Positions 9,982 through 18,151 of a DNA stretch of 29,038 nt are shown here, in pieces; the first letter of the stretch is position 1; each line of letters begins with the position of its first letter. The DNA comes from JAZFYD01 sp036443405 (lineage in GTDB: Bacteria; Planctomycetota; PLA2): positions 1 through 29,038 of the forward strand of contig JAZFYD010000217.1 of assembly GCA_036443405.1 (NCBI GenBank), written 5' to 3'. Made by a program: the position numbers and the translations under genes. The notes beneath the pieces are model-generated. The model was given only the letters and a program-made list of their open reading frames with translations, ran no database searches and had not been told where the DNA came from.

Positions 9982-11033
9982 GATACGAGCGCGTCTTTCT
10001 GGACGCGATCGGATACGAGCTCGCGCCGGTGTCGGTGACATCGGAGGAGCTCGAAGACCGCCTCGCGCCGCTCTATCAGAAGCTCCACTTGCGGCCCGGC
10101 CAGCTCGAGGCGCTCACGGGCATCGCCGAACGCCGCTGGTGGGAGCCGGACACGCCGTTGGCCACCGGCGCAACCGCCGCGGCGCAAAAGGCCCTCGCCG
10201 AATCGACCGTCGAACCGGAGCAGCTCGAGGTGCTCTTGTATGCCGGCGTTTGTCGCGACAGCTTCGAACCGGCCACCGCATGCGCTGTCGCGGGACAGAT
10301 TGGTGTTCATCCCGGCGCCGCGGTCTACGACATCTCCAACGCGTGCCTCGGCGTCATGAACGGCATTTTGGACATCGCGAACCGGATCGAGCTCGGGCAG
10401 ATCCGCGCGGGCATGGTCGTCACGGCGGAGACATCGCGCGAGATCGTCGAGGTGACCCTCGCACGTCTCCTGACCGACCCGACGATGGAGAACTACACGC
10501 GCTGCCTGGCGACGCTGACCGGAGGCTCGGGGGCGGCCGCCGTCCTCCTGACCGACGGCAGCTTCGATGGCGCCGGCGGGCACCGGCTCCGCGGCGGCAT
10601 GGTGCAGACCGCACCGGAGCATCACAAACTCTGCCGCTGGGGTCTGGCCGGCGCACCGACGCTGCATCGCGAGCAGGCGCTGCCGATGCAGATGGACACG
10701 GACTCGGTCGGCGTGTTGCGCTTCGGCGTGGAGCTCGGGGTGCGCACGTGGAACGCGTTTTTGGCGGAGATGGCGTGGAGCAACGCGGATGTCGACCGCG
10801 TCATCTGCCACCAGGTCGGCGGCCCGCACAAGGAAACGGTGCTCGCGCGGATCGGGATCCCGGAGGAGAAGGATTTCTCCACGTATTCGTTTCTCGGAAA
10901 CATCGGGACGGTTTCGCTCCCCATCACCGCGGCCATCGCCGAGGAGCGCGAGGCGCTGCACGGCGGGCACAAGGTCGCCTTCCTGGGGATCGGCAGCGGT
11001 TTGAACTGCCTGATGCTGGGGCTCGAGTGGTGA
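9978..11033 (+). CDS. oleA: OleA-type thiolase-fold acyl condensing enzyme (KAS III-like)
   Basis: OleA performs a non-decarboxylative head-to-head Claisen condensation of two activated acyl chains to a 2-alkyl-3-keto acid, the first step of long-chain olefin synthesis. The 351-residue protein has the thiolase-superfamily triad: Cys123 in SNACLG, His278 in CHQVGG and Asn308 in LGNIGT. Glu97 in RDSFEPATA matches the position where OleA proteins carry a characteristic glutamate from the neighbouring subunit, which favours OleA over FabH. The GTG start overlaps the stop of the PfaC-like gene by 4 bases, and the stop overlaps oleB by 4. No thioesterase domain is seen in the Pfa proteins, so OleA may take chains directly from the ACP; that is inference. 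A FabH-like role cannot be fully excluded from sequence alone, but the oleBCD context is strong. Confidence 0.9.
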   Translation: MRYERVFLDAIGYELAPVSVTSEELEDRLAPLYQKLHLRPGQLEALTGIAERRWWEPDTPLATGATAAAQKALAESTVEPEQLEVLLYAGVCRDSFEPATACAVAGQIGVHPGAAVYDISNACLGVMNGILDIANRIELGQIRAGMVVTAETSREIVEVTLARLLTDPTMENYTRCLATLTGGSGAAAVLLTDGSFDGAGGHRLRGGMVQTAPEHHKLCRWGLAGAPTLHREQALPMQMDTDSVGVLRFGVELGVRTWNAFLAEMAWSNADVDRVICHQVGGPHKETVLARIGIPEEKDFSTYSFLGNIGTVSLPITAAIAEEREALHGGHKVAFLGIGSGLNCLMLGLEW

Positions 11034-11899
11034 GCGAGCCGTACCCGTTTGCGCACCACTACTTCGAGCGCGACGGACTTCGCCTGCACTACCTCGACGA
11101 GGGCCAGGGCGCTCCGGTCGTCATGGTGCACGGCAACCCGACGTGGTCGTTCTATTTCCGGCGATGGGTCGCCGCGCTCAGGGACCGCTACCGCGTGATC
11201 GTGCCCGACCACATCGGCTGCGGCCTCTCGGACAAACCCGGCGACGACCGCTACCCCTACCGCCTCGAACGGCGCGCCGCGGATCTCGAAGCGCTCCTGG
11301 ACTCGCTCGGGATCGACGACGACATCACGCTGGTCGCACACGATTGGGGCGGCATGATCGCCATGGCTTACGCCGTGAGCCACCCTGAGCGGGTGCGCCG
11401 CATCATGCTGTTGAACACCGCGGCGTTTCACCTTCCCGAGTCCAAGTCCATGCCGATCTCGTTGCTCCTCGCGCGCAGCCCGATCGGGGCGCTGCTCGTG
11501 CGCGGCATGAATCTCTTCAGCCGCGGGACGCTCTCGCTCGGACTCAAACGCTGCCGCCTGAGCCCGGAGGAGCGCGCGGGCTACCTGCAACCGTACGACA
11601 GTTGGAAGAACCGCATCGCGGTGCATCGCTTCGTGCAGGACATCCCGTTGAAGGAGAGCGACCCCTCCTACGCGGCGGTCAGCAAGGTGCAAGCCGGGCT
11701 CGACCGGCTGACCGACATTCCCGTGATCCTGTTCTGGGGCATGAAGGACTTCATCTTCGACCACCACTTCCTCGCAGAGTGGGAGCGCCGGCTCCCCCAT
11801 GCGCGCGTGGTCCGCTTCGAGGACGCCGGCCACCTCGTGTTGGAGGACGCGTTCGAGGAGATCCGCCAAGCGTCCGAGGAATTTCTGGCCACGACATGA
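11030..11899 (+). CDS. oleB: OleB-type alpha/beta-hydrolase (beta-lactone decarboxylase)
   Basis: OleB breaks the OleC-made beta-lactone into a cis-olefin and CO2. The 289-residue protein is an alpha/beta hydrolase of the haloalkane-dehalogenase type: HGNPTWSFYFR near the N terminus, nucleophile Asp105 in HDWGG, an acidic residue in WGMKDF and His268 in DAGHLVLED. Asp rather than Ser as nucleophile fits OleB. The GTG at 11030 is chosen because it forms a GTGA overlap with the oleA stop; the open frame continues further upstream, but only antisense to nothing recognisable and inside oleA. The stop forms an ATGA overlap with oleC. In many bacteria OleB and OleC are fused; here they are separate. 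Confidence 0.88.
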   Translation: MSEPYPFAHHYFERDGLRLHYLDEGQGAPVVMVHGNPTWSFYFRRWVAALRDRYRVIVPDHIGCGLSDKPGDDRYPYRLERRAADLEALLDSLGIDDDITLVAHDWGGMIAMAYAVSHPERVRRIMLLNTAAFHLPESKSMPISLLLARSPIGALLVRGMNLFSRGTLSLGLKRCRLSPEERAGYLQPYDSWKNRIAVHRFVQDIPLKESDPSYAAVSKVQAGLDRLTDIPVILFWGMKDFIFDHHFLAEWERRLPHARVVRFEDAGHLVLEDAFEEIRQASEEFLATT

Positions 11900-13560
11900 A
11901 CATCGCGGGCCATCTTCCCCAGATGGCAGCGAGCCGGCCCGAAATGCTCGCGGTGGCGAGCTCCGACGGCCGGGGCGGTTTTCGCCGGTGGAGTTTCGAG
12001 CGCCTCGAAAACGAGAGCAACGCGATCGCGCACGGCCTGGAGGCGCGGGGAATTCGCCGCGGCGTGCGCACCGTGTTGATGGTGCCGCCGGGCCCGGAGA
12101 TGTTCGCGCTCACGTTCGCCCTGTTCAAGGTCGGCGCGATCCTCGTGCTGGTCGATCCGGGCATGGGCGTGAAGAAGCTCGGCATCTGTCTCGCGGAGGC
12201 GAAGCCCGAAGCGTTCATCGGCATCACGAAAGCGCACGCCGCGCGCGCGCTGCTCGGTTGGGGGCGCGCGACCATCCGCAAGCTCGTCACCGTTGGGCCG
12301 CGGCTGTTTTGGGGCGGCGTCACGCTCAAGGGACTCGTGCGCGGCATGGCCGACAAGGGCGCGCGCGCTCCCGAGGTGTTCGAACCCGACGAAACGTGCG
12401 CGGTGCTGTTCACCAGCGGCTCGACGGGTGTGCCCAAGGGCGCGGTCTACACCCACGGCATCTTCGAAGCGCAGGTCGCGCTGCTCAGGGAAACCTACGG
12501 CATCGAACCGGGCGAGGTCGATCTGGCGACGTTCCCGCTGTTCGCGCTGTTCGACGCGGCGTTGGGCATGAGCGCAGTCGTCCCAGAGATGAACCCGACG
12601 CAGCCGGCCAAAGCCGACCCGCAGAAGATCCTGCACGCCATCGACACGTTCGGCGTGACCAACATGTTTGCGTCGCCGGCGCTGGTGCACCGAATCGCGA
12701 GGCACGGCAAGAAGCTGAAAACGATCCGACGCGCGATCAGCGCCGGCGCGCCAGCGTCCCCGCCGATCCTCCAACTATTCCAATTGCTGCTGCCCGACGG
12801 CGCCGAGATCCACACGCCGTACGGCGCCACGGAGTCGCTACCGGTCAGCACAATCGGCAGCGCGGAGATCCTCGGCGAGACCGCGGCGGCGACCGCGCAG
12901 GGCAAAGGCGTCTGCGTCGGCAAGCCGGTGCGCGGCATGTCGGTCTCGATCATCCCGATCTCGGATGAGCCGATCGCGAGTTGGGAGACCATTGGATCAC
13001 TACCCACCGGCGAGATCGGTGAGATCACCGTCGCAGGCCCGGTCGTCACGCGCACCTACGACAACAGCCCGGAATCGACCGCGCTCGCCAAGATCGTCGA
13101 CAAAGACGGCGTGGTCCACCACCGCATGGGCGATGTCGGATATCTCGATGATTGCGGACGCATCTGGTTCTGCGGACGCAAGGCGCACCGCGTGGAGACG
13201 CCAGAAGGGACTCTCTTCACCGCGGCGTGTGAAGGGCTGTTCAATTCAGCCCACGAGGTCTACAGAACCGCGCTCGTCGGCGTCTCGAAAGGAGGAAAGA
13301 CGATCCCCGTTCTGTGTGTCCAACGAGAACCGGCCCCCGAGGGCTTTTCGACCTATTGGAGCGAGGATTCGGATGGAATCCCAAGCGGGGACCGCGATGA
13401 CTGGATACGTGGGGGCCTCCTATACCTAGGCCAGACGCAACCGCACACGGCGCGCATCCAGACGATCCTGTTCCACAAGTCGTTCCCGGTCGACACCCGG
13501 CACAACGCGAAGATCTTTCGCGAGAAGCTCGCCGTTTGGGCCGCGAAGCAGTTGCGATGA
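11896..13560 (+). CDS. oleC: OleC-type AMP-ligase family beta-lactone synthetase
   Basis: OleC uses ATP to convert a 2-alkyl-3-hydroxy acid into a beta-lactone. The 554-residue protein belongs to the ANL adenylating superfamily: phosphate-binding loop TSGSTGVPKG at 173-182, a YGATESLPVS motif in the A5 region, a GDVGYLDDCGRIWFCGR hinge region, and a C-terminal stretch with HNAKIFREKL near the end. The GRKAHRVET segment in the hinge is like that of characterised OleC proteins. The start at 11896 gives an ATGA overlap with oleB and directly precedes an ordinary N terminus; earlier in-frame starts lie inside oleB. The stop overlaps oleD by 4 bases. Other AMP-ligases (fatty acyl-AMP ligase) are possible by motif alone, but the gene order supports OleC. 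Confidence 0.9.
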   Translation: MNIAGHLPQMAASRPEMLAVASSDGRGGFRRWSFERLENESNAIAHGLEARGIRRGVRTVLMVPPGPEMFALTFALFKVGAILVLVDPGMGVKKLGICLAEAKPEAFIGITKAHAARALLGWGRATIRKLVTVGPRLFWGGVTLKGLVRGMADKGARAPEVFEPDETCAVLFTSGSTGVPKGAVYTHGIFEAQVALLRETYGIEPGEVDLATFPLFALFDAALGMSAVVPEMNPTQPAKADPQKILHAIDTFGVTNMFASPALVHRIARHGKKLKTIRRAISAGAPASPPILQLFQLLLPDGAEIHTPYGATESLPVSTIGSAEILGETAAATAQGKGVCVGKPVRGMSVSIIPISDEPIASWETIGSLPTGEIGEITVAGPVVTRTYDNSPESTALAKIVDKDGVVHHRMGDVGYLDDCGRIWFCGRKAHRVETPEGTLFTAACEGLFNSAHEVYRTALVGVSKGGKTIPVLCVQREPAPEGFSTYWSEDSDGIPSGDRDDWIRGGLLYLGQTQPHTARIQTILFHKSFPVDTRHNAKIFREKLAVWAAKQLR

Positions 13561-14555
13561 AAGCTCTCGTAACGGGCGGCGGGGGTTTCCTGGGCCGCGC
13601 CATCGTGGATCGTCTGCTTGCGCGCGGCGACTCCGTGCGCAGCTTTTCGCGCGGCGCGTATCCGGAGTTGGACGCACTCGGCGTGAAGACGGTTCGCGGC
13701 GACCTCGGCGACGGCGCCGCAGTGCGCGAAGCCGCCGCGGGTTGCGACATCGTGTTCCACGTCGCAGCGAAGGCCGGCGTTTGGGGCCCCGCCGGGGAGT
13801 ACGAACGCGCCAATGTGCTCGGTACCGATCACGTGCTTGCCGCGTGCTGCGCGCACGGGATTCAAAGGCTCGTGTACACGTCGTCGCCGAGCGTCGCGTT
13901 TCACGGCGAGGACCAGGAGGGAACCGACGAGAGCCAGGACTACCCCGACTCGTTCTTGTGCCATTACCCCCGCACGAAAGCGATCGCGGAAAAGCGCGTG
14001 CTCGAGGCCAACGGCGCGGACCTCGCAACCGTCGTGCTGCGCCCCCACCTCATCTGGGGTCCGGGGGATCCGCACCTCGTCCCGCGCATCGTGGAACGCG
14101 CACGCGCCGGCCGCCTGCGGCTGTTGGGCGGCGGCAACAAGCTCGTCGATTCGGTTTTTGTCGACAACGCGGCCGACGCGCATCTGCTCGCCGCGGATCG
14201 GCTCGCGCCGGAGTCCCCCATCGCCGGCCGCACGTACTACGTGACGCAGGGCGAACCGATCCCGATGCGCGAGTTGATCGGGCGCATCCTGAAGGCGGCG
14301 GGACTCCCGCCCGAAACGCGCAGCGTGTCGGCGGGCGTGGCGTATGCCGCCGGTGCGGTCCTGGAGACGCTGTTCCGGATGGTCGGCGCCAAGAACGAAC
14401 CGCCGATGACGCGGTTTGTCGCACGCCAGCTTTCAACCGCGCACTGGTTCGACCTGGCGGCGGCTCGATCGGATCTCGGATACGATCCCGCGGTGAGTTT
14501 GGATGAAGGCATGGAGAGGCTCGCCACGTGGCTGCGCGGGAACCCGAGCGGCTGA
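13557..14555 (+). CDS. oleD: OleD-type NAD(P)-dependent 2-alkyl-3-ketoacid reductase
   Basis: OleD reduces the OleA product to the 2-alkyl-3-hydroxy acid. The 332-residue protein is an extended short-chain dehydrogenase (3-beta-HSD/epimerase-like): nucleotide-binding loop TGGGGFLG at 6-13, a Ser in VYTSSPSVAF, and catalytic Tyr137/Lys141 in YPRTK. FVDNAADAHLLA is a typical family signature. The ATG at 13557 makes an ATGA overlap with oleC. The last 28 bases overlap the phosphopantetheinyl transferase gene, so the two are probably translationally coupled. Confidence 0.9.
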   Translation: MKALVTGGGGFLGRAIVDRLLARGDSVRSFSRGAYPELDALGVKTVRGDLGDGAAVREAAAGCDIVFHVAAKAGVWGPAGEYERANVLGTDHVLAACCAHGIQRLVYTSSPSVAFHGEDQEGTDESQDYPDSFLCHYPRTKAIAEKRVLEANGADLATVVLRPHLIWGPGDPHLVPRIVERARAGRLRLLGGGNKLVDSVFVDNAADAHLLAADRLAPESPIAGRTYYVTQGEPIPMRELIGRILKAAGLPPETRSVSAGVAYAAGAVLETLFRMVGAKNEPPMTRFVARQLSTAHWFDLAAARSDLGYDPAVSLDEGMERLATWLRGNPSG

Positions 14556-15226
14556 TCGAGGCCGGCGGGGTCACCGTCTGGCAGGCCCGCGGACCGGTGG
14601 ACGCGGCGACGCTCGAGCACTGCCGCGCCGTGCTGTCTCCGGCCGAACTCGAGCGTGCGGCGCGTTTCATCGTCGAACCTCCGCGGCATCACTTCATCGT
14701 CGCGCGCGGCACGCTGCGGCTGCTTTTGGGCGACGCGCTCTCCCTCGACCCGCGGGCTCTCGAGTTCGAGTACGGGCGCTTCGGCAAACCGTCGCTGAAA
14801 CCCGGCACGGCGCCCGAGGTCGAGTTCAACGTCTCGCACAGCGGCGAAGTCGTGCTCGTTGCGATTGGCGGGTCGCGCCCCCTCGGCGTGGACGTCGAAG
14901 CCGAGCGGGATCACCGCGACTTCCTGCGTCTCGCGCAGCGGTTTTTCGCGCCGGGCGAGGTCGAACGACTGGAGAGCGTTCCCGAGTCCGGACACGCCGC
15001 GGCGTTCTATCGGTGCTGGACGCGCAAGGAGGCCTACCTCAAGGCGCGAGGAACCGGGATCACGCTCGGGCTGGACACGTTCGAGGTCGCGTTCTTGCCG
15101 GACGAAAGAGAAGCGGTCGTCCGCACCCCGCCGGACGACTCGCCCGGAAACTGGAACGTGTTTGCGATCGAAGCGGCTCCGGGCCACGCCGCGGCGCTCA
15201 TGGTCGCCCGCGAAGATCCGCTATAG
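14528..15226 (+). CDS. Sfp-type 4'-phosphopantetheinyl transferase
   Basis: This enzyme moves the phosphopantetheine arm from CoA to a carrier protein serine. The 232-residue length fits the Sfp class. Motifs are FNVSHSGE, LGVDVEAE with metal-binding Asp122 and Glu124, and WTRKEAYLKA (Trp164, Lys167, Glu168). The GTG at 14528 is used because an N-terminal extension would run into oleD without homology; the 28-base overlap with oleD suggests coupling. Its place at the end of the Pfa-Ole operon points to Ser258 of the single ACP in the PfaA-like protein as the substrate, as PfaE does in PUFA clusters. The specific partner is inference. Confidence 0.92.
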   Translation: MAAREPERLIEAGGVTVWQARGPVDAATLEHCRAVLSPAELERAARFIVEPPRHHFIVARGTLRLLLGDALSLDPRALEFEYGRFGKPSLKPGTAPEVEFNVSHSGEVVLVAIGGSRPLGVDVEAERDHRDFLRLAQRFFAPGEVERLESVPESGHAAAFYRCWTRKEAYLKARGTGITLGLDTFEVAFLPDEREAVVRTPPDDSPGNWNVFAIEAAPGHAAALMVAREDPL

Positions 15227-15235
15227 TTCGCCGCG

Positions 15236-16075
15236 ATGCGCATCGCGGTCATGGTTCACGAGCGGGATCGGAAGTTCACGCCGAACTACATCGCAAGTCC
15301 GATGATCGAGGCTTGGCGTCTGAAAGGCCATGACGTGGAGATCGTCCCCGGTCCACACACGCCTGATTCGGACGTCCTGTTCCTCCACGTGGACTGCACC
15401 GTCCTACCGTGGAAATACCGCCGCGCCGTCGCACGACACCCCTGCGTGATCAATCGCCACGTGCGCAACATCTCGAAGTCGCGGATCAGTTCGCTGCGCG
15501 TGCGCACCCGTTGGCGCGACGTCGGGCCCGTCATCGTCAAGACGGACATGAACGGCGGCGGCCGTCCGGAATATCACAAACGAAGGCGGCTGCGCAGGCG
15601 GATGGAAGCGAGAGAACAGCGCCTTGGCCCGGAGTACGCCGGGCTAATGCTCCGCTCGAAGTACTGCGTGTTCGACTCCAACCGCCTGGTCCCCTCGAGG
15701 ATGTTTCGCACACGCGGCCTGATCGTGGAACGTTTCATCCCGGAGCGATTCGACGAACTGTATGGGATTCGCTGCTACACGTTCCTGGGAGATCGCGGCG
15801 ACGCCTTCCTGTATCGCAGCAAGGACCCGATCGTAAAGCGCCGCGAGTTCGTGGACTGGACACCGGTAGAGGTCCCGCCGGAACTTCGACGCATGCAGGC
15901 CGAACTGGGATTCGACTACGGCAAGTTCGACTACGTGCTGCACGAGGGCGTCCCTGTGCTACTGGACGTGAATTCGACGCCGGCGTCCCGCTATCACGAA
16001 CGCGAGCGCCGCCGGCAGGCAGCCTTCCTTGCGCCCGCACTTGAACCCCTCGTGGAGCGGATCCGGCAACGCTGA
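15236..16075 (+). CDS. ATP-grasp-like protein of unknown substrate
   Basis: The 279-residue protein resembles a compact ATP-grasp enzyme of the carboxylate-amine ligase type. It opens with MRIAVMVHERDRKF and has a FHVD-like N-terminal domain, a lysine in VIVKTDMNGGG that could bind ATP phosphates, and near the C terminus FDYVLHEGVPVLLDVNSTP, where Asp244 and Asn246 fit the metal-binding D-x-N of this fold. The central part is very basic (about 115-130). It starts 9 bases after the transferase stop, so it may be the last gene of the Pfa-Ole operon, but a TATAGT sequence at 15222-15227 could also give it its own start. No motif reveals the substrate, and a link to the hydrocarbon pathway is unproven. 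Confidence 0.7.
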   Translation: MRIAVMVHERDRKFTPNYIASPMIEAWRLKGHDVEIVPGPHTPDSDVLFLHVDCTVLPWKYRRAVARHPCVINRHVRNISKSRISSLRVRTRWRDVGPVIVKTDMNGGGRPEYHKRRRLRRRMEAREQRLGPEYAGLMLRSKYCVFDSNRLVPSRMFRTRGLIVERFIPERFDELYGIRCYTFLGDRGDAFLYRSKDPIVKRREFVDWTPVEVPPELRRMQAELGFDYGKFDYVLHEGVPVLLDVNSTPASRYHERERRRQAAFLAPALEPLVERIRQR

Positions 16076-16087
16076 CGCGCATTCGAC

Positions 16088-17767
16088 TCAGTCTTCGAGG
16101 AAGTAGTTCCAGTCCTCGTACTCCTCCGCGTGCAGGAGGTCGTAGGCGTGCGCCGGACTCTTCGCGTGGTAGAGCTCGGACTGCAGGCGCGGGTTGTTGC
16201 CGATCTCGCGGGCGAGGGTCGCGAGCACCTGGAGGTGGCGATTCGCCTCTGCCGGGGGCGTCGCGAGGAGCACGACGCAGTGGACCGGCTTGCCGTCGGG
16301 CGCATCGAATCCCAGGCCCTTTTGGCTGATCCCCATCGCGCCGATGATGGCGTCGCCCTCCTCCAAGCGTGCGTGAGGAATGGACAGACCGCCGCCGATG
16401 CACGTCGAACCCGCGCGCTCCCGATCGAGAATCGATTGGAGCAATACCTCCGGATCGATGGCGAGATGATTCGATTGCACCAACACGTCCGTGATGCGGC
16501 GAATCGCCTCCTCTTTCGTCTCGGCCTCGAGATCGGTCACGATGTTCTCTTCGTGCAGGAAGTCGATGAGGCGCGCGCGGTCCTTTCCGGCGTCGCCGGA
16601 CCGGCGCAGCGCGGCGCGGGTGAGCACAGGGCCGAGCAGTTCGTTGCCAAGCACCACGGTGAGGCCGATCGCAAGCAATTGGTCGCGCATCGGGGCGAGG
16701 TGCGGGTCCTCGGTCGCTGCGAGCAGGAGGCCCACCGCGAGACCGGCCTGGGGAACCAGCGCGATGCCGAGATAGCGGCGAAGGCCCTTCGTCGCGCCGG
16801 CCCACCGCATGGAAATCCCGGCGGCTCCGACCTTGCCGAAAAAGCGCGCAGCCAGAACGAGCACTGCGACGAGCCCCCCGGCCCAGACATATTGAAGCTG
16901 CAGCTCCATGCCCGCGAGCGTGAAAAAGACAGCGAAGATCGCGTACTCGAGATTCGCCAGCGCCTCGTGCCCGATCTCCTCCTTGTCCGGTGTGAGGTTG
17001 GCGAGCACGACGCCGAGCACAAGACCGGCAAGCAGCGTGGAAGCACCGATCTGTTCCGCCAGCCCCGCGGTGAGCAGAATCGCCACCATCGAAATCGCCG
17101 TGAGGCGATCGGAACTCACGACCCGGCGCGTGAGGATGACGAGCACGATGCCGACGCCTCCGCCGAGGAACCCCGAGAGGCAGACCTCTTTGAGCGGAGC
17201 GAGCACGAGGTCCGCCGTCGAGAGCGAGGAGTCGAAGGACACACGGGCGGCCGCGTGCGCCAGTTCGAACAGGCAGATACATCCGAGGTTGTTGAGCGCC
17301 GTCGCGGCGACGAGGGTCTTGACAAAGACGCCCTTGCTGCGCGTCTCCTTGACGAGCGCGAGGATCGTGGCGGGCGCGGTCGAAACCGCAAGCGTGCCCA
17401 GGAGCAGCGCCATTTGCCAGGGCGCGTCGGAGAGCGCCAGGACGGCGGTGCCGACGAGCAGCGGCGTGAACGTCAGTTCCATCCCGACCAGGAGGGAGAG
17501 GCGCTTTTTGGCGTTGCGCAGCTTTTTCAAGCTGAGATGGCTGCCGACGGCCACCGCCATCAGGCCCAGCGCGAAGTGCATGACCGGACTCAGGCGCTCG
17601 ATCGTGGCGTGATCGAACAGGCCGAGCACCGACTCCCCGAGGAGGATGCCGATGAGCAGTTGCCCGGTCACCGATGGGATGTGCAACCGTTTACAGACCG
17701 AGCCCGCGGCAACACCAGCGACGAGCACCAGCGACAAGATGAATAACGGATTGCTTTGGCTGAACAC
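16088..17767 (-). CDS. CPA2-family cation/proton antiporter with C-terminal PTS EIIA domain
   Basis: The 559-residue protein is an integral membrane antiporter (roughly residues 1-390, about 12 hydrophobic segments, Kef/NapA-like) joined to a cytoplasmic EIIA domain of the fructose/PtsN type (about 400-559). The EIIA domain keeps the phospho-acceptor motif: His465 in GGGLSIPHAR. It could therefore be phosphorylated by a PTS-like phosphorelay and gate ion flow; such fusions are known, but this control is inferred. The GTG start at 17767 begins a normal membrane N terminus (FSQSNPLFILSL). The gene is convergent with the ATP-grasp gene (12 bases apart) and lies downstream of a structured leader at 18033-18206. 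Ion specificity (K+ or Na+) cannot be read from the sequence. Confidence 0.88.
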   Translation of the reverse strand: MFSQSNPLFILSLVLVAGVAAGSVCKRLHIPSVTGQLLIGILLGESVLGLFDHATIERLSPVMHFALGLMAVAVGSHLSLKKLRNAKKRLSLLVGMELTFTPLLVGTAVLALSDAPWQMALLLGTLAVSTAPATILALVKETRSKGVFVKTLVAATALNNLGCICLFELAHAAARVSFDSSLSTADLVLAPLKEVCLSGFLGGGVGIVLVILTRRVVSSDRLTAISMVAILLTAGLAEQIGASTLLAGLVLGVVLANLTPDKEEIGHEALANLEYAIFAVFFTLAGMELQLQYVWAGGLVAVLVLAARFFGKVGAAGISMRWAGATKGLRRYLGIALVPQAGLAVGLLLAATEDPHLAPMRDQLLAIGLTVVLGNELLGPVLTRAALRRSGDAGKDRARLIDFLHEENIVTDLEAETKEEAIRRITDVLVQSNHLAIDPEVLLQSILDRERAGSTCIGGGLSIPHARLEEGDAIIGAMGISQKGLGFDAPDGKPVHCVVLLATPPAEANRHLQVLATLAREIGNNPRLQSELYHAKSPAHAYDLLHAEEYEDWNYFLED

Positions 17768-17804
17768 GGCCAGGCGAGAACGCGCATCCTAGATGTTGCG
17801 TCCC

Positions 17805-17830
17805 CCAGCCTTCGCAGAAGCCTCGGCTGG
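17805..17830. repeat. Small dispersed-type palindrome (CCAGCC...GGCTGG)
   Basis: CCAGCC and GGCTGG flank a smaller CTTC-GCA-GAAG hairpin. Its plus-strand reading encodes AFAEASAGK, a peptide-like signature typical of translated dispersed repeats in many environmental genomes. It lies 38 bases upstream of the antiporter start, in its probable 5' untranslated region. Only one copy is seen in the window. Confidence 0.4.
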
Positions 17831-17889
17831 CAAGCCCCTCGCGCGAATGGAGCAGGAACGCGGGGCGCTGGCGCTCAAGTCAGCGGACA

Positions 17890-17989
17890 CCAGAAACCGC
17901 TCGAACCCAATCGCTCCAACCGCGTCAGCCGTCGCGCGAACCCCAGAAACCGTTCGAACCCAATCGCTCCAACGGCGTCAGCCGTTGCG
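17890..17989. repeat. Two tandem copies of a 47-base REP-like element
   Basis: The copies at 17890-17936 and 17943-17989 differ at 3 of 47 positions. Each ends in an imperfect palindrome of the type CAACGGCGTCAGCCGTTG. The 19-base core GCTCCAACGGCGTCAGCCG of the second copy recurs exactly at 25630-25648, so this is a dispersed family. It sits in the non-coding region upstream of the antiporter. Confidence 0.75.
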
Positions 17990-18032
17990 CCAGAAACACC
18001 AATTTCCTTTTTGGACGGCCCTCGGCCGGCCC

Positions 18033-18067
18033 AAAAAAAGAGCGAGGGTCGCTCACGCGACCCTCGC
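18033..18067 (-). terminator. Intrinsic terminator on the minus strand, ahead of the antiporter
   Basis: A perfect 10-base-pair stem (18042-18051 with 18058-18067, 6-base loop) is followed on the minus strand by T, C and seven Ts (18033-18039). This is a textbook rho-independent terminator for minus-strand transcription. No intact minus-strand gene lies immediately upstream of it, but the antiporter lies 266 bases downstream, so it is better read as part of a leader attenuator than as the end of a gene. Confidence 0.7.
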
Positions 18068-18115
18068 GGGAAATTGCCGTCTCCTAAGAGGGGAGACCCG
18101 TCGATCGTCCTCAGA

Positions 18116-18151
18116 TTAGGAGAACGGCCTCCTATTCGGACTACCTATCAC
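18116..18151 (-). CDS. Possible 11-residue leader peptide
   Basis: GTG at 18151-18149 lies 6 bases after GGAGG, inside an 11-base perfect complement of the usual 16S rRNA 3' end (AGGAGGTGATC, 18163-18153). The reading frame encodes VIGSPNRRPFS and stops with TAA at 18118-18116. It uses ATA, AGT and two consecutive AGG arginine codons, which are unlike the GC-ending codons of neighbouring genes. Its stop falls in the arm shared by alternative hairpins. Translation is not shown, so this may be coincidence. Confidence 0.3.
   Translation of the reverse strand: MIGSPNRRPFS

Noticed and set aside
9968..11029. N-terminal extension of OleB reaching back to 9968
   Set aside because: It is out of frame with oleA and overlaps it fully; the GTG at 11030 begins the alpha/beta-hydrolase domain and forms a GTGA overlap.
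11602..11895. Extension of OleC upstream of 11896, or an OleBC fusion
   Set aside because: The extension overlaps oleB in another frame and is Arg-rich without motifs. OleB has its own stop codon, so the proteins are separate.
16130..17746. Plus-strand open frame of 538 codons antisense to the antiporter
   Set aside because: Composition is highly charged and repetitive, with no motif, while the minus strand encodes an intact membrane protein with an EIIA domain.
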